From Rheinheimera sp. A13L (GTDB lineage: Bacteria > Pseudomonadota > Gammaproteobacteria > Enterobacterales > Alteromonadaceae), in contig NZ_AFHI01000056.1 in the NCBI RefSeq assembly GCF_000217935.1, positions 1 through 64,000 on the forward strand: a DNA stretch of 64,000 nucleotides, read 5' to 3'. Both the position numbers and the translations under genes were made by a program. Shown here one piece after another: positions 32,752-41,942 of this stretch (positions are counted from its first letter, which is position 1; each line of letters starts with the position of its first letter). The notes under the pieces are model-generated. The model was given only the letters and a program-made list of their open reading frames with translations, searched no databases and was not told the origin of the DNA.

Positions 32752-33300
32752 ATGTCTGGATTAAAAGTGCTGGCCCTGTGTGGCAGCTTAAGAGCCAAAT
32801 CGACCAATAAAGCTTTGGTAGAGTATGCGATAGCGAATGCCCCTGAAGGCATGCAGATTGAACTGGCGGATTTATCTGAACTGCCATTTTACAATGCGGA
32901 CCTTCCTGCCAAACCTGCAGCAGTAGAACGCCTGCTGGCTCAGTTTGCCAAAGCTGATGCTTTGCTGCTGGCCTGCCCCGAATACAACTACTCTATTGCA
33001 CCAGCGCTGAAAAACGCTCTGGATTGGGTTTCCCGTGAACCAAACAATGAATTAATGGCGGGTAAAGTAGCAGCTATTATGGGTTCAGGCGGTGGTATGG
33101 GTACGTCTCGTGCTCAGTATCATTTGCGTCAGGTTTGTGTATTTTTAGATTTGCATCTGGTGAATAAGCCTGAAGTATTCTGTAACGCTTTTGCCAATAC
33201 CTTTGATGCTGAGGGTAAGCTGACCGATGAACGAGTTCAAAGCCTGATAGTGCAGCAGTTGGGTGCTTTGCAAGAGTTGGCCTTACGTTTTAAAAACTAA
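32752..33300 (+). CDS. NADPH-dependent FMN reductase
   Basis: The 182-residue flavodoxin-like protein has the phosphate-binding loop LCGSLRAKSTNKAL near the N-terminus, LPFYNADL, and the FMN-contacting CPEYNYSIAPALKNALDW. These features match the ChrR/YieF/ArsH-type NAD(P)H:quinone reductases, which reduce quinones, chromate or azo dyes. A GGGAATATGAC leader precedes the ATG. The exact electron acceptor cannot be told from sequence. Confidence 0.9.
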   Translation: MSGLKVLALCGSLRAKSTNKALVEYAIANAPEGMQIELADLSELPFYNADLPAKPAAVERLLAQFAKADALLLACPEYNYSIAPALKNALDWVSREPNNELMAGKVAAIMGSGGGMGTSRAQYHLRQVCVFLDLHLVNKPEVFCNAFANTFDAEGKLTDERVQSLIVQQLGALQELALRFKN

Positions 33301-33446
33301 AGACTTAGCAAAATTTTACTCTGGTACAAAGCAGATAAAACAACAGAGTTGTTTTCATCTGCTTTCTTTGTCAGAGTAAGGCTCAGCATAAGAAATCACA
33401 TGGTTTGACACAGCCATCCCCAACTTGCCAAGGACAGAGGTAAAGC

Positions 33447-34469
33447 TTGTTACAGCGCTTAAAAGACAATTTCCACCTGTCGATGATTACTTTGGTTGGC
33501 GTAATAGCCAGCTGTACTTTATTGCCTTACGCTTTATACCGTTTGGCAACAGGCAGCTATTTGGTCGGTATAGTGGACTTGCTGATGATAGCCGTCAGTA
33601 CAGTTTCAGTCTGGATGGCGTGGCGCACCGGGGATACTGAAAAGCCGGGCTTTCTGATGGCTGCCGTATTTTGTTTTGGTGCCGTTTTAGTTTGTATGAA
33701 ACTCGGGCAGGATGTGCTGTTCTGGATTTATCCTTTGATGGTGTTTATCTTCTTTTTAGTAGCCCCCATCAAAGCCTTACTCTTATTGTTATTGATGGTC
33801 AGCGCTATTGTGTCGCTGCATTTTGCCGATCATTCCCGCATTTTTAATAGTGGTTTTCAACTGCTGGCTTTTATCACCACTACGTTCATCACCAGTATTT
33901 TTGCTTATATTTTTGCCTACCGCACTCATTTACAGCGCCAGGAATTAAGGCATTTGGCCACCACAGATCCGCTGACAGGCGCAGCGACCCGCCATTCACT
34001 GACCGACGAACTGACAGCAGCAATTGAGCAGTATCAGCAGAAAAATAGTGTCAGCGGCTTAATGCTGCTGGATTTGGACCATTTTAAGCGTATCAACGAT
34101 AACTTTGGCCATCAATCCGGCGATCAAATTCTGAGTCAGTTGGTGCCTTTATTAAAACAAATGATCCGTCAGCAGGATTCCGTGTTCCGTTACGGTGGTG
34201 AAGAGTTTGTATTGCTGATCAAAGAAATTCAACTGGCCGATTTACATCGTTTAGCGGAAAAAATCCGTCATGCGGTCTGGCATCAGTTATCTTTACCTGA
34301 CGGTTCAGCCCTAACGACCTCTATTGGCATTGCCACAGTGCAACAGGCTACCGACTGGGAAAACTGGCTGCAACAGGCCGATGTGGCTTTGTATCAGGCC
34401 AAACATCAGGGCCGCAATCAGGTGGTGATAGCTACAGGTCATGAAGCAGACAAAAGTGATCCGTCTTAG
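33447..34469 (+). CDS. Membrane diguanylate cyclase
   Basis: The 340-residue protein has six hydrophobic helices in the first 165 residues, followed by a GGDEF-type catalytic domain. The active-site motif is GGEEF (RYGGEEFVLL), an active variant, and LLDLDHFKRINDNFGHQSGD holds the metal-binding Asp and substrate residues. The inhibitory RxxD motif is not evident before GGEEF. It makes cyclic di-GMP. The start is TTG (33447) with AGAGG upstream; no ATG lies closer in frame. Confidence 0.9.
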   Translation: MLQRLKDNFHLSMITLVGVIASCTLLPYALYRLATGSYLVGIVDLLMIAVSTVSVWMAWRTGDTEKPGFLMAAVFCFGAVLVCMKLGQDVLFWIYPLMVFIFFLVAPIKALLLLLLMVSAIVSLHFADHSRIFNSGFQLLAFITTTFITSIFAYIFAYRTHLQRQELRHLATTDPLTGAATRHSLTDELTAAIEQYQQKNSVSGLMLLDLDHFKRINDNFGHQSGDQILSQLVPLLKQMIRQQDSVFRYGGEEFVLLIKEIQLADLHRLAEKIRHAVWHQLSLPDGSALTTSIGIATVQQATDWENWLQQADVALYQAKHQGRNQVVIATGHEADKSDPS

Positions 34470-34540
34470 ACTTAAGTCGAAGCGCCATTTATTCAGTAAT
34501 ACTTTAAGCTGACTTAATTAATCTCCTGCAGGTGTGTTTT

Positions 34541-34939
34541 ATGTTGTCTTTTATCATCAGCCGTTTTTTTGCTTTTCAAATTCTGGTGCTGCTGGTTCTG
34601 GCTTTAGCCAACTACTTTTCAGCCATTAAACTTGGATTTATTCAGGATGTGTTGTTACTGCCTGCTTTAACTGTGTATCTGGTGTATCAGTACTCTAAAC
34701 AACAAAATGCTTTTTTAACTCAGGCGCAAAGCCATAAAGTAATTTATGCACTGATTTTAAGTGATGCGCTCATACAGGCGGTACTGACCTTCAGCAGCCC
34801 CCAAGGCATTATTGCATCAGAACATTTTGTGAATGCCGCTTTAACTTATGCTGCCGTGATGGTGTTCCATAGTCTGATGATTTATTTTGCTGTCGGATAC
34901 AGCAAAAGCTTATTTGAGAAACGCCAGGCGTTGGGCTGA
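34541..34939 (+). CDS. Four-helix membrane protein, function unknown
   Basis: The 132-residue protein consists of about four transmembrane helices (FFAFQILVLLVLALANYF, DVLLLPALTVYLVYQY, VIYALILSDALIQAVLTF and ALTYAAVMVFHSLMIYFAVGY). No known family is recognised. The ATG at 34541 is preferred over the GTG at 34532 because CAGGTG lies at good spacing. It is downstream of the diguanylate cyclase gene but separated by 71 bp. Confidence 0.6.
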   Translation: MLSFIISRFFAFQILVLLVLALANYFSAIKLGFIQDVLLLPALTVYLVYQYSKQQNAFLTQAQSHKVIYALILSDALIQAVLTFSSPQGIIASEHFVNAALTYAAVMVFHSLMIYFAVGYSKSLFEKRQALG

Positions 34940-34942
34940 TGA

Positions 34943-35545
34943 TTAAAAGCCTCTGTGACCACAGTGCTGGCGTTCACATGGAATAGCATCGTTATCGCCA
35001 TCAATCATCACATCAGGGCAGTTTTTTAAATAGAATTTAGCCTCTTCACAAGACAACATTTCAGAACAATGTCGCTTACCTTCACATTGAAAGTGCTGCC
35101 CGTACCGGGCTTGTATAGCGGGCGACACCGGCTCATCTGACAAAGCCATCTCTGCTGGTCCTGTTACTGGTTCTGTGATCACAGGTAAAGCCGGCGCAGC
35201 ATGTGCACTAAACAAATACACAGACTGATAACCCAGCCAGGCCAGAATAGTCACAGTAACCACTACCGATAATAACTGCTGAAATGGCAAAGTGGAGAGG
35301 GCGGGCTTTTTTACTGCAGGTGCAGGCGCAAAACGTTGTCCCGCTTTGTAAGCAGAAACCGCCTGGGCTTTACCTTCTGAATCGACTTCAATCTGAAAAA
35401 AGATCTGGTCGCCATTGTTTAGTTGATCGGGCTTCTTACGAAAGCCGCTGCTGCTGATCCGAATATCTGGCCCAGCCTTGTGCTGTTGCAGAAATCCAGT
35501 CCCTTTAGCGCTATCCCAATCTTTTAACTTTCCCTGATGTAACAT
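34943..35545 (-). CDS. Cold-shock-like/excalibur-domain membrane protein
   Basis: The 200-residue protein has three parts. The N-terminal 70 residues (GKLKDWDSAKGTGFLQQHKAG then ISSSGFR) resemble a cold-shock/OB domain as found in DUF1294 proteins. One transmembrane helix follows (LLSVVVTVTILAWLGYQSVYLF, about 89-110). The C-terminus is an excalibur calcium-binding domain (MLSCEEAKFYLKNC then DGDNDAIPCERQHC) with the D-x-D-x-D-G-like acidic loop and paired cysteines. A nucleic-acid-binding domain inside and a Ca2+-type domain outside is an odd pairing. Confidence 0.85.
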   Translation of the reverse strand: MLHQGKLKDWDSAKGTGFLQQHKAGPDIRISSSGFRKKPDQLNNGDQIFFQIEVDSEGKAQAVSAYKAGQRFAPAPAVKKPALSTLPFQQLLSVVVTVTILAWLGYQSVYLFSAHAAPALPVITEPVTGPAEMALSDEPVSPAIQARYGQHFQCEGKRHCSEMLSCEEAKFYLKNCPDVMIDGDNDAIPCERQHCGHRGF

Positions 35546-35625
35546 GTCAACGTCCTGTTGCGGTTGTTTTCTGAACGCTTTATTTAACCTAAATCAGCTT
35601 TGTTTTACAAGAAGGAACAAAAATA

Positions 35626-35680
35626 AAAACGGGGTCAGATCACATTGTTAACTATTAACAACGTGATCTGACCCCGTTTT
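35626..35680. repeat. Long 26-bp-arm inverted repeat downstream of ahpF
   Basis: Arms 35626-35651 and 35655-35680 are reverse complements with one mismatch, separated by a 3-nt loop. Each arm starts AAAACGGGGTCAGATCAC. The ends AAAA/TTTT would act as a bidirectional rho-independent terminator between the convergent-side gene ends. The sequence also resembles the GGGGTCAGATC repeats I associate with REP-type (RAYT-linked) elements of proteobacteria. Confidence 0.8.
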
Positions 35681-35684
35681 AAGC

Positions 35685-37229
35685 TTAGTTACGGATCAGG
35701 TAGTCAAAAGCACCTAAAGCCGCTGTTGCGCCACTGCCCATTGCAATAATAATTTGCTTGAACGGTGTATTAGTGGCATCACCTGCAGCAAACACGCCTT
35801 TGAGTGATGTCTGGCCGTGACTGTCGACTATGATTTCACCCCGTGGCGTTAATTCCACAGCGCCACGTAACCATTCGGTATTGGGCACTAAACCAATTTG
35901 TACAAAGATACCAGCCAGTTCCACAGTGTTGCTTTCGCCATTGGTACGGTCTGTGTACTGCAAGCCAACCACACGCTGACCATCACCCAACACTTCTGTA
36001 GTTTGAGCTTGCGTGATGATAGTAATGTTGCCCATAGACTGCGCCTTTTTGATCAGCACAGCGTCTGCACGCAAGGTGCTGTCAAATTCCAACACTGTGA
36101 CATGCTGAACAATACCAGCTAAGTCGATAGCCGCTTCAATACCTGAGTTGCCGCCACCAATAACTGCAACTTTTTTGCCTTTAAATAAAGGACCGTCACA
36201 GTGCGGGCAGTACGCAACACCCTTACCACGGTATTCTTTTTCGCCTGGCACGTTCATTTCTCTCCAACGTGCGCCAGGAGATAGAACTATGCTTTTACTT
36301 TTCAGCACAGCACCGTTTTCAAGCGTGATTTCAAACAAGTCGTTTTTGCTAAGCTTCACGGCTTTTTGGCTATTCATAATGTCCACTTCGTACTGACGAA
36401 CGTGAGACTCTAAATTAGCCACCAGTTTTGGCCCTTCAGTTTCTTTGACAGAAATAAAGTTCTCAATACCTACAGTATCAGCCACCTGACCACCAAAACG
36501 CTCAGCAACAATACCGGTGTTTAAGCCTTTACGGGCTGCATAAATAGCAGCTGCAGAACCAGCTGGGCCACCACCCACAATCAGCATGTCGAAGTTGTCT
36601 TTGGTTTTCAACGCTTCAGCCTGACGAGCTGCAGCACCGCTGTCGACTTTGTTCAGAATATTGGTCAGGGTAATAGCGCCCTGAGAGAACTGCTGACCAT
36701 TTAAATACACTGTAGGTACAGCCATGATATTACGTTTGCTGACTTCATCAGGGAATACAGCACCGTCAATCATGGTGGTTTTGATATTTGGGTTTACCGC
36801 TGCCATTAAATTCAGCGCCTGCACTACTTCAGGGCAGGTTTGGCAGCTTAACGACACAAAAACTTCAAAGTTAAATTCACCCTGCAAAGCAGCAATTTGC
36901 TCCAGTACAGCAGCTTCTTCTTTAATGCTGTGGCCACCTGAATGCAATAAAGCCAGCACGAGTGAAGTAAACTCGTGGCCCATAGGCACACCAGCAAAAC
37001 GAATTTGAGTATTTTTAGCAGTAGAGCGCACCAGCATAGATGGCTTTAATACTGCAGGGTCTGTCTCATCTTTTAAATGGATCAGCGAACTTAAACCGGC
37101 GATATCTTCAGCCAGACTTTTTAACTCGGCTGCTTTATCGCTGCCGTCTAACGCAACTACCAGCTCCACCGGGCTTTTCAGGTTTTGCAAATAGGTTTTT
37201 AATTGGTTCTTTAGGTTAGTATCTAACAT
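35685..37229 (-). CDS. ahpF: Alkyl hydroperoxide reductase subunit F
   Basis: The 514-residue flavoprotein contains an N-terminal tandem thioredoxin-like domain with CQTCPEVV, a FAD-binding segment ([22 protein letters not shown]), the redox-active disulfide CPHCDGP and a NAD-binding segment ([19 protein letters not shown]). It transfers electrons from NADH to AhpC. The frame extends to 37331, but the ATG at 37229 with AAAGGGG 7 bp upstream is the start. It lies 163 bp downstream of ahpC on the same strand, the usual order. Confidence 0.95.
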   Translation of the reverse strand: MLDTNLKNQLKTYLQNLKSPVELVVALDGSDKAAELKSLAEDIAGLSSLIHLKDETDPAVLKPSMLVRSTAKNTQIRFAGVPMGHEFTSLVLALLHSGGHSIKEEAAVLEQIAALQGEFNFEVFVSLSCQTCPEVVQALNLMAAVNPNIKTTMIDGAVFPDEVSKRNIMAVPTVYLNGQQFSQGAITLTNILNKVDSGAAARQAEALKTKDNFDMLIVGGGPAGSAAAIYAARKGLNTGIVAERFGGQVADTVGIENFISVKETEGPKLVANLESHVRQYEVDIMNSQKAVKLSKNDLFEITLENGAVLKSKSIVLSPGARWREMNVPGEKEYRGKGVAYCPHCDGPLFKGKKVAVIGGGNSGIEAAIDLAGIVQHVTVLEFDSTLRADAVLIKKAQSMGNITIITQAQTTEVLGDGQRVVGLQYTDRTNGESNTVELAGIFVQIGLVPNTEWLRGAVELTPRGEIIVDSHGQTSLKGVFAAGDATNTPFKQIIIAMGSGATAALGAFDYLIRN

Positions 37230-37392
37230 ATTTGGCCCCTTTCTTATAGCCACAGTCACGGCCACCTTCAGGTGGATTGCCACTGCCCTTTTGGACAAAG
37301 CTTCGCCGTACCAGTAAATTCTGGTGAGCAAAACTCACAAATTTCGGAATTAAAGGGGCTGAGAACTCAGCCCCACACAGTCTTAATCAGAC

Positions 37393-37959
37393 TTAGATTT
37401 TACCAACCAGGTCTAAAGATGGAGCTAAAGTCGCTTCACCTGGAGTCCATTTAGCTGGACATACTTCACCGTCGTGGTTTGCAACGTATTGTGCAGCCTG
37501 AACTTTACGGAACAGTTCTGCAGCGCTACGGCCTATACCTAAGTCGTGAATTTCAGCAACTTTGATTTCGCCTTGTGGGTTAATTACGAAAGTACCACGT
37601 AAAGCTAAACCTTCTTCCTCGATCATCACACCGAAGTTACGAGTGATTGCGCCAGTTGGGTCGCCGATCATTGGGTAGTTGATTTTCTTGATAGTTTCAG
37701 AAGCATCGTGCCACGCTTTGTGAGTGAAATGCGTGTCAGTAGATACTGAGTAAACTTCAACACCGATTTCCTGGAACTTAGGGTAGAAATCAGCCAGGTC
37801 GCCTAATTCAGTTGGGCAAACGAAAGTGAAGTCAGCTGGGTAGAATACTACTACTGACCATTTGCCAGCCAGATCCTGTTCAGTCACTGGAACAAATTTA
37901 CCGTGATGGAAGGCAGTCGCTTTAAATGGCTTGATGGTGCTGTTGATAATTGAAGACAT
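37393..37959 (-). CDS. ahpC: Alkyl hydroperoxide reductase subunit C (peroxiredoxin)
   Basis: The 188-residue typical 2-Cys peroxiredoxin has the peroxidatic Cys in [13 protein letters not shown] (about residue 47) and the resolving Cys in [10 protein letters not shown] (about residue 166). It reduces H2O2 and organic peroxides, with electrons from AhpF. GGAG precedes the ATG. No clear OxyR site could be picked out by eye in the 150 bp upstream. Confidence 0.96.
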   Translation of the reverse strand: MSSIINSTIKPFKATAFHHGKFVPVTEQDLAGKWSVVVFYPADFTFVCPTELGDLADFYPKFQEIGVEVYSVSTDTHFTHKAWHDASETIKKINYPMIGDPTGAITRNFGVMIEEEGLALRGTFVINPQGEIKVAEIHDLGIGRSAAELFRKVQAAQYVANHDGEVCPAKWTPGEATLAPSLDLVGKI

Positions 37960-38214
37960 TGTCTTACTCCATGTTGGTTGGTTACTAAAATTGAACTCGC
38001 TTCGATGGGAAAGAGAATAGCCGCTCCGAACGATTTGAGATAACGAAATAAATCTATATAGCTAATCTGTTTTTACGATTGAAAAATTCAGCTATTTATC
38101 TGTTTTTCCACTTTATTCTAAAGTGCCACTATGACAACAGCATAAAAGCTCAGTGCTTACTACATCTGTACCGCTGTCATTCTTTGTCCGTTAACACCAC
38201 AAAAAGTGCAAAGA

Positions 38215-38880
38215 ATGACTATGCTCAATAAGTCAGGTTTAAAGTGGGGGCATAAATTGAAACTTCAAGCAGCTAAAGCCCTGACAGGCTGTGTTTTTTT
38301 ATTGCTGGCCCCAGCTGTGATTGCAGATACCCCAGCGGTGTATCGCTACCAGCAAGCCAATGGCGTCACCGCCTTTTCCGACAGAGCTCCCAAAAACCGG
38401 CCTTATATCAAAGTTCGTTTTGATTGTTTTGCCTGCGACCTGAAAAGCACAGTGAACTGGCACAATACCCCCCTGTTTTTAAAGAAGTATCAGCATGAAA
38501 TAGCAACCGCAGCTTTGCATCATCAGTTAGACCCTGCGCTGCTAAGGGCCATCATTCACGCCGAATCCGCTTTTAATCCCAAAGCTTTATCCAAAAGCGG
38601 CGCCGCAGGCTTAATGCAACTGATGCCGGACACAGCCACCGAAGTGGGTGTTAAAGATATCTGGCACCAACAGCAGAATATTCAGGGAGGAGCTTCTTAC
38701 CTGGCATTTTTACTGAAACGTTATAAAGGCGATATCAAACTGGCAATGGCAGCCTACAACGCAGGGCCAGGTGCTGTGGATAAACATCAGGGCATTCCAC
38801 CTTATGCTGAAACCCAAACCTATGTAGAGCGGGTTCAGTTACTCTGGTCTCGCTATCAGCAAGCCAGCCAGGCATCCTGA
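38215..38880 (+). CDS. Soluble lytic murein transglycosylase with DUF4124 segment
   Basis: The product of about 221 residues has a hydrophobic signal (ALTGCVFLLLAPAVIA), a DUF4124-like stretch (AVYRYQQANGVTAFSDRAPK) and an SLT (Slt70/MltC-type) domain. The catalytic Glu is in AIIHAESAFNP; SKSGAAGLMQLMPDTA and AMAAYNAGPGAV are the hallmark motifs. It cleaves peptidoglycan glycan strands. Starts at 38206 (GTG), 38215 and 38221 (ATG) are all plausible. Expected in the periplasm. Confidence 0.9.
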   Translation: MTMLNKSGLKWGHKLKLQAAKALTGCVFLLLAPAVIADTPAVYRYQQANGVTAFSDRAPKNRPYIKVRFDCFACDLKSTVNWHNTPLFLKKYQHEIATAALHHQLDPALLRAIIHAESAFNPKALSKSGAAGLMQLMPDTATEVGVKDIWHQQQNIQGGASYLAFLLKRYKGDIKLAMAAYNAGPGAVDKHQGIPPYAETQTYVERVQLLWSRYQQASQAS

Positions 38881-39015
38881 AACATTTAAAGCTAAAGAGT
38901 AACAATTTATAAGCCATTGTTTTTGAATAATTTTAACGCTTCCCCTTCCTTTGCAATTCCTCAGCACAACAGGCAGACTAACAACACTTTCAAGGAGTTG
39001 TTTTAAGGATCTGTT

Positions 39016-39780
39016 ATGAAAAAATTGATTGCTGTCTGTATTCCCACCTTATTACTCAGTGCCTGTGTGATCCACGTAGGTCATAGTTCTGCAACAGAAA
39101 ATCTGCAACACGAACAACGCCAGTTGCAGTTAAGCGCTGCAGGTTTGAGCGAGTTAAAAGCTGAAACTGAAGCAGGCGACCTGAAAATTGTCGGAGTCAA
39201 AGGGGCCAGTCAGATTGAAGTGACAGCCGATATTTATTCCAGCGATAGCAGGCCATTTACTTTATCACTGGAAAAACAAGGCTCTGCCGCTGTACTTAAA
39301 GCTGTCGGCAGTTCTTGCTTCGGTATTTGCACTGGTTCCTCAGCTTATGCTGATCTGGTAGTGACAATGCCAGCTGAACTTGCTTTGGCACTGGAAGACG
39401 GTTCAGGTGATATCCATATCGAAGGCTTAAGCTCTGATCTGGTGATTGAAGATGGCTCGGGCAATTTAACAGTGCAAGGTGGCCGTCATCTGGTACTGGA
39501 AGATGGTTCAGGCAATGTCAGTCTGACTCAGCTCAGCGGCAATGTGACTGTCGAAGATGGCTCAGGTGATTTGTTTATTCAGCAGGTTGCAGGCACTGTA
39601 CTGGTAGAAGATGGTTCTGGCGATATAGATATTCAGCAAGTCAAAGGCATGGTGACTATCAGTGATGGTTCAGGTGATATCCGGGTGCAACAAGCCGGTG
39701 GTTTTACTTTACTCGAGGATGGTTCAGGTGAACTGAAGATTGATCAGATCAACGGCCCTGTCAGCTTAAATAAAGACTAA
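39016..39780 (+). CDS. Lipoprotein with seven EDGSG repeats (DUF4097-like)
   Basis: The 254-residue product has a lipobox (LLLSAC). After residue 126 it is built from seven consecutive 17-18-residue units, each starting [LIV]-E/S-DGSG-[DNE] followed by a strand (for example VEDGSGDLFIQQVAGTVL). This is the beta-solenoid rung pattern of DUF4097 adhesin-like proteins. The conserved DGSG turn could bind calcium; that is inference. Two cysteines (SSCFGICTG) precede the repeats. AAGGAT precedes the ATG. It is expected on the inner or outer membrane, facing the periplasm. Confidence 0.8.
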   Translation: MKKLIAVCIPTLLLSACVIHVGHSSATENLQHEQRQLQLSAAGLSELKAETEAGDLKIVGVKGASQIEVTADIYSSDSRPFTLSLEKQGSAAVLKAVGSSCFGICTGSSAYADLVVTMPAELALALEDGSGDIHIEGLSSDLVIEDGSGNLTVQGGRHLVLEDGSGNVSLTQLSGNVTVEDGSGDLFIQQVAGTVLVEDGSGDIDIQQVKGMVTISDGSGDIRVQQAGGFTLLEDGSGELKIDQINGPVSLNKD

Positions 39781-39815
39781 TCCATACACGCATATCCACA
39801 CAAACAGGTCAGAGA

Positions 39816-40436
39816 TCAACTCTGACCTTTGTCTGCGGCAGCACGCAGTTGCCGTAGCTGTTTATCATGTAAGTTTTTCAGCATAAACCAGCCCAGCACA
39901 GCCCCCATTAAAGCCCACAGCATATCGGACTGAGTATCCCAGACATAACCCTGAGTACCTAAAAAGGCTTCGGCATCTTCACCCGTTGCTAAGGCGACCC
40001 ACCATTCAATGAGCTCGTAAAAAGCGCTAAAAGCTAAACAAAAACAAATACTAAAAAAACATTGCCAGCTTTGACCAAAAATTAAACCTTTACGCAGAAT
40101 AATTTCACGGCAAATAATCACAGGAATAAAACCCTGAGCTAAATGCCCTACTTTATCGTAATTGTTGCGATCGCCGCCCGTCCAGTCACGGATCCAGTCA
40201 AATAAGGGCACTTCGGCATAAGTGTAATGCCCACCTACCATCAAAATCACCGAATGCAGCAAAATTAAGCCATAAAGCAAAGGGGTCAGTGGAAAACGGC
40301 CTTTAGTAACCGCCAGCACCACCAGACCAATTAAAGCGGGTAAAACTTCCAGAAACCAGGTGAACTGGTCTTTTGGCTCTATGCCTGACCATATCAGTAC
40401 CACAAAAAATACTGCTAACCATACGCCTTGTTTCAT
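39816..40436 (-). CDS. DUF2238 (YjdF-like) inner-membrane protein
   Basis: The 206-residue, six-helix membrane protein matches the DUF2238/YjdF family: FTWFLEVLPALIGL, HSVILMVGGHYTYAEVPLFDW, RNNYDKVGHLAQGFIPV and AFSAFYELIEWWVAL followed by GTQGYVWDTQSDMLWAL with the conserved QGD/QSD end. Function is not known. It is convergent with the repeat lipoprotein gene. Confidence 0.88.
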   Translation of the reverse strand: MKQGVWLAVFFVVLIWSGIEPKDQFTWFLEVLPALIGLVVLAVTKGRFPLTPLLYGLILLHSVILMVGGHYTYAEVPLFDWIRDWTGGDRNNYDKVGHLAQGFIPVIICREIILRKGLIFGQSWQCFFSICFCLAFSAFYELIEWWVALATGEDAEAFLGTQGYVWDTQSDMLWALMGAVLGWFMLKNLHDKQLRQLRAAADKGQS

Positions 40437-40817
40437 GCCGATATCACCTTTCCCTGAGTAGTTAACTCTATCAAACCAATAAACCAGCTAAAACACAAGC
40501 ACAAGCCTGAGCGCCGCAATTCAACAGCCTGCATATCCACCTATCCCCTTAACTCACCGTTGGTCACTTTTTCACTCACAAACGCAGCTTTGTACAACAC
40601 ACTTGCATCAGTTCACTCACTGGTACCAGCATGATGGAAAATATCAAACAACGATTTAAAGGTTTTCTGCTTAGTTTTATCTGCCTGAGTTTTATTCTGG
40701 GCATGGGCCCGTATCTGACATTACAAACAGCGCCAGCTTTAGGCACTTTACTGACCATGCTGCCCTGATCCCTTGTTGTTTTTGTGTAGCTGCGGTAAAA
40801 CATGAAGCTGAACTATT
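40437..40817. other. Intergenic region with a possible one-helix small ORF
   Basis: The 381-bp gap upstream of the sensor kinase has no clear gene. A 45-codon + strand ORF (40631-40768, ATG-TGA) would encode one hydrophobic helix (GFLLSFICLSFILGMGPYL), but its ribosome-binding site is poor. A 75-codon ORF on the - strand over the same stretch looks like a shadow. A second short frame at 40802-40840 overlaps the kinase start. Confidence 0.35.
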
Positions 40818-41942
40818 TTGGGAAACCTGATTTTGTCTGATTTTTTTAGTCGTGCCTTTCAGTTATCGACCCGCTTTCACAGAAGCTATCTGTTGGCTCA
40901 GCTGATCTTTGCCTTATTGTTTATGGCCAGCTATCTGGTGATGATGCAACCTTTCCTCAACATCCAGGATACAAATATAGCCTCACGGTTTGTGATACGG
41001 GGGCTAATAGACGGAGCCACACTACTGCTGATCACTCATCTGCTATTAAGACCAGTGCTTAAGTTTTATGTAGCTCCTACGACAAAAAAACTTTTGCCGG
41101 TTTTTTGTAGTTTTTTGTATTTAACAGCACTGGCTTTAGTCTCTTCAGGTATCTCTATGTTGACGGCTCAACTGGAGCTGTTGAAAACAACTCAAATCGA
41201 CACCGTCAGCTTTAATCATCAAAACCAACAAGTTCTGATGGAGTTTTCTCAGTTTAATCAATGGCTTTTGGGTGGTTTTAATTCACTTATCGTGTTGCTT
41301 GGCTGGAGCATGATTTATTTGTTCTGGCACAATATGCAGCAAAAAAAGCAATTACAACACCAGATGCAACAAACACAAATTCAGCAACTGACCTACCAGC
41401 TCAGTCCACACTTTTTATTTAATGCCTTAAATTCAGTGCGAGCCTTAATTTTTGAAGATCAGCATCAGGCCGCACAAACCGTCACACATTTATCTGAACT
41501 GCTGCGTATTCATTTACAAACTCAAATGCGGCCTGTTGCCACTTTGGCGGAGGAATGGCAAACCGCAGAATTTTATCTGCACATAGAACAGGTCAGGCTG
41601 GAGCAACGGCTGGAGACTTGTATTGAATTAGCTGAAGACTGCCTGACACAAAAATTGCCTGGGCTGACGGTATTAACGCTGATTGAAAATGCCATTAAAC
41701 ATGGCATTAGCCCTAATGCCGAACCAGGCTGGCTGAAGGTGAAAGCAGGAAAAACCAGCCGATCTGTCTGGGTGCTGTCAGTCAGCAATAGCTACAAAGC
41801 GGTCAGCCCCTTCAGAGGCACAGGCAGTTCGCTTACCAACTTACAACAACGTCTTCAGTTGCAACTTGGGGATAACATTCGTTGGCAGCAGACTAAAACA
41901 GAGCAGCAGTTTGAAGTACGGATGGAGCTGCCTTATGTTTAA
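40818..41942 (+). CDS. LytS/YehU-type sensor histidine kinase
   Basis: The product of about 374 residues has four transmembrane helices in the first 165 residues and a His_kinase (PF06580) domain. The phospho-accepting His is in QLSPHFLFNALNSVRAL, and the ATP-binding N-box is LTVLTLIENAIKHGI; a glycine-rich G-box (FRGTGSSLTNLQQRL) follows. The first helix pair and hydrophobic entry make the start uncertain: TTG 40818 or TTG 40833. Its stop overlaps the response regulator start by 8 bp. The signal it senses is unknown. Confidence 0.88.
   Translation: MGNLILSDFFSRAFQLSTRFHRSYLLAQLIFALLFMASYLVMMQPFLNIQDTNIASRFVIRGLIDGATLLLITHLLLRPVLKFYVAPTTKKLLPVFCSFLYLTALALVSSGISMLTAQLELLKTTQIDTVSFNHQNQQVLMEFSQFNQWLLGGFNSLIVLLGWSMIYLFWHNMQQKKQLQHQMQQTQIQQLTYQLSPHFLFNALNSVRALIFEDQHQAAQTVTHLSELLRIHLQTQMRPVATLAEEWQTAEFYLHIEQVRLEQRLETCIELAEDCLTQKLPGLTVLTLIENAIKHGISPNAEPGWLKVKAGKTSRSVWVLSVSNSYKAVSPFRGTGSSLTNLQQRLQLQLGDNIRWQQTKTEQQFEVRMELPYV

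Noticed and set aside
36724-37008. Antisense frame of 94 codons inside ahpF
   Set aside because: It is a shadow of a highly conserved coding gene; its Ser/Thr-rich composition is typical of antisense translation.
37960-38100. Possible OxyR operator upstream of ahpC (ATAG/CTAT fragments)
   Set aside because: The four-part OxyR spacing could not be satisfied by eye, so no site is claimed.
39391-39770. Regular short repeats that could suggest a CRISPR-like or tandem DNA repeat
   Set aside because: The periodicity is at protein level (EDGSG units) with synonymous variation and no spacers, so it is a coding repeat.
40576-40803. A 75-codon - strand frame before the sensor kinase
   Set aside because: It overlaps an equally weak + strand frame, has no ribosome-binding site and no recognisable protein pattern.
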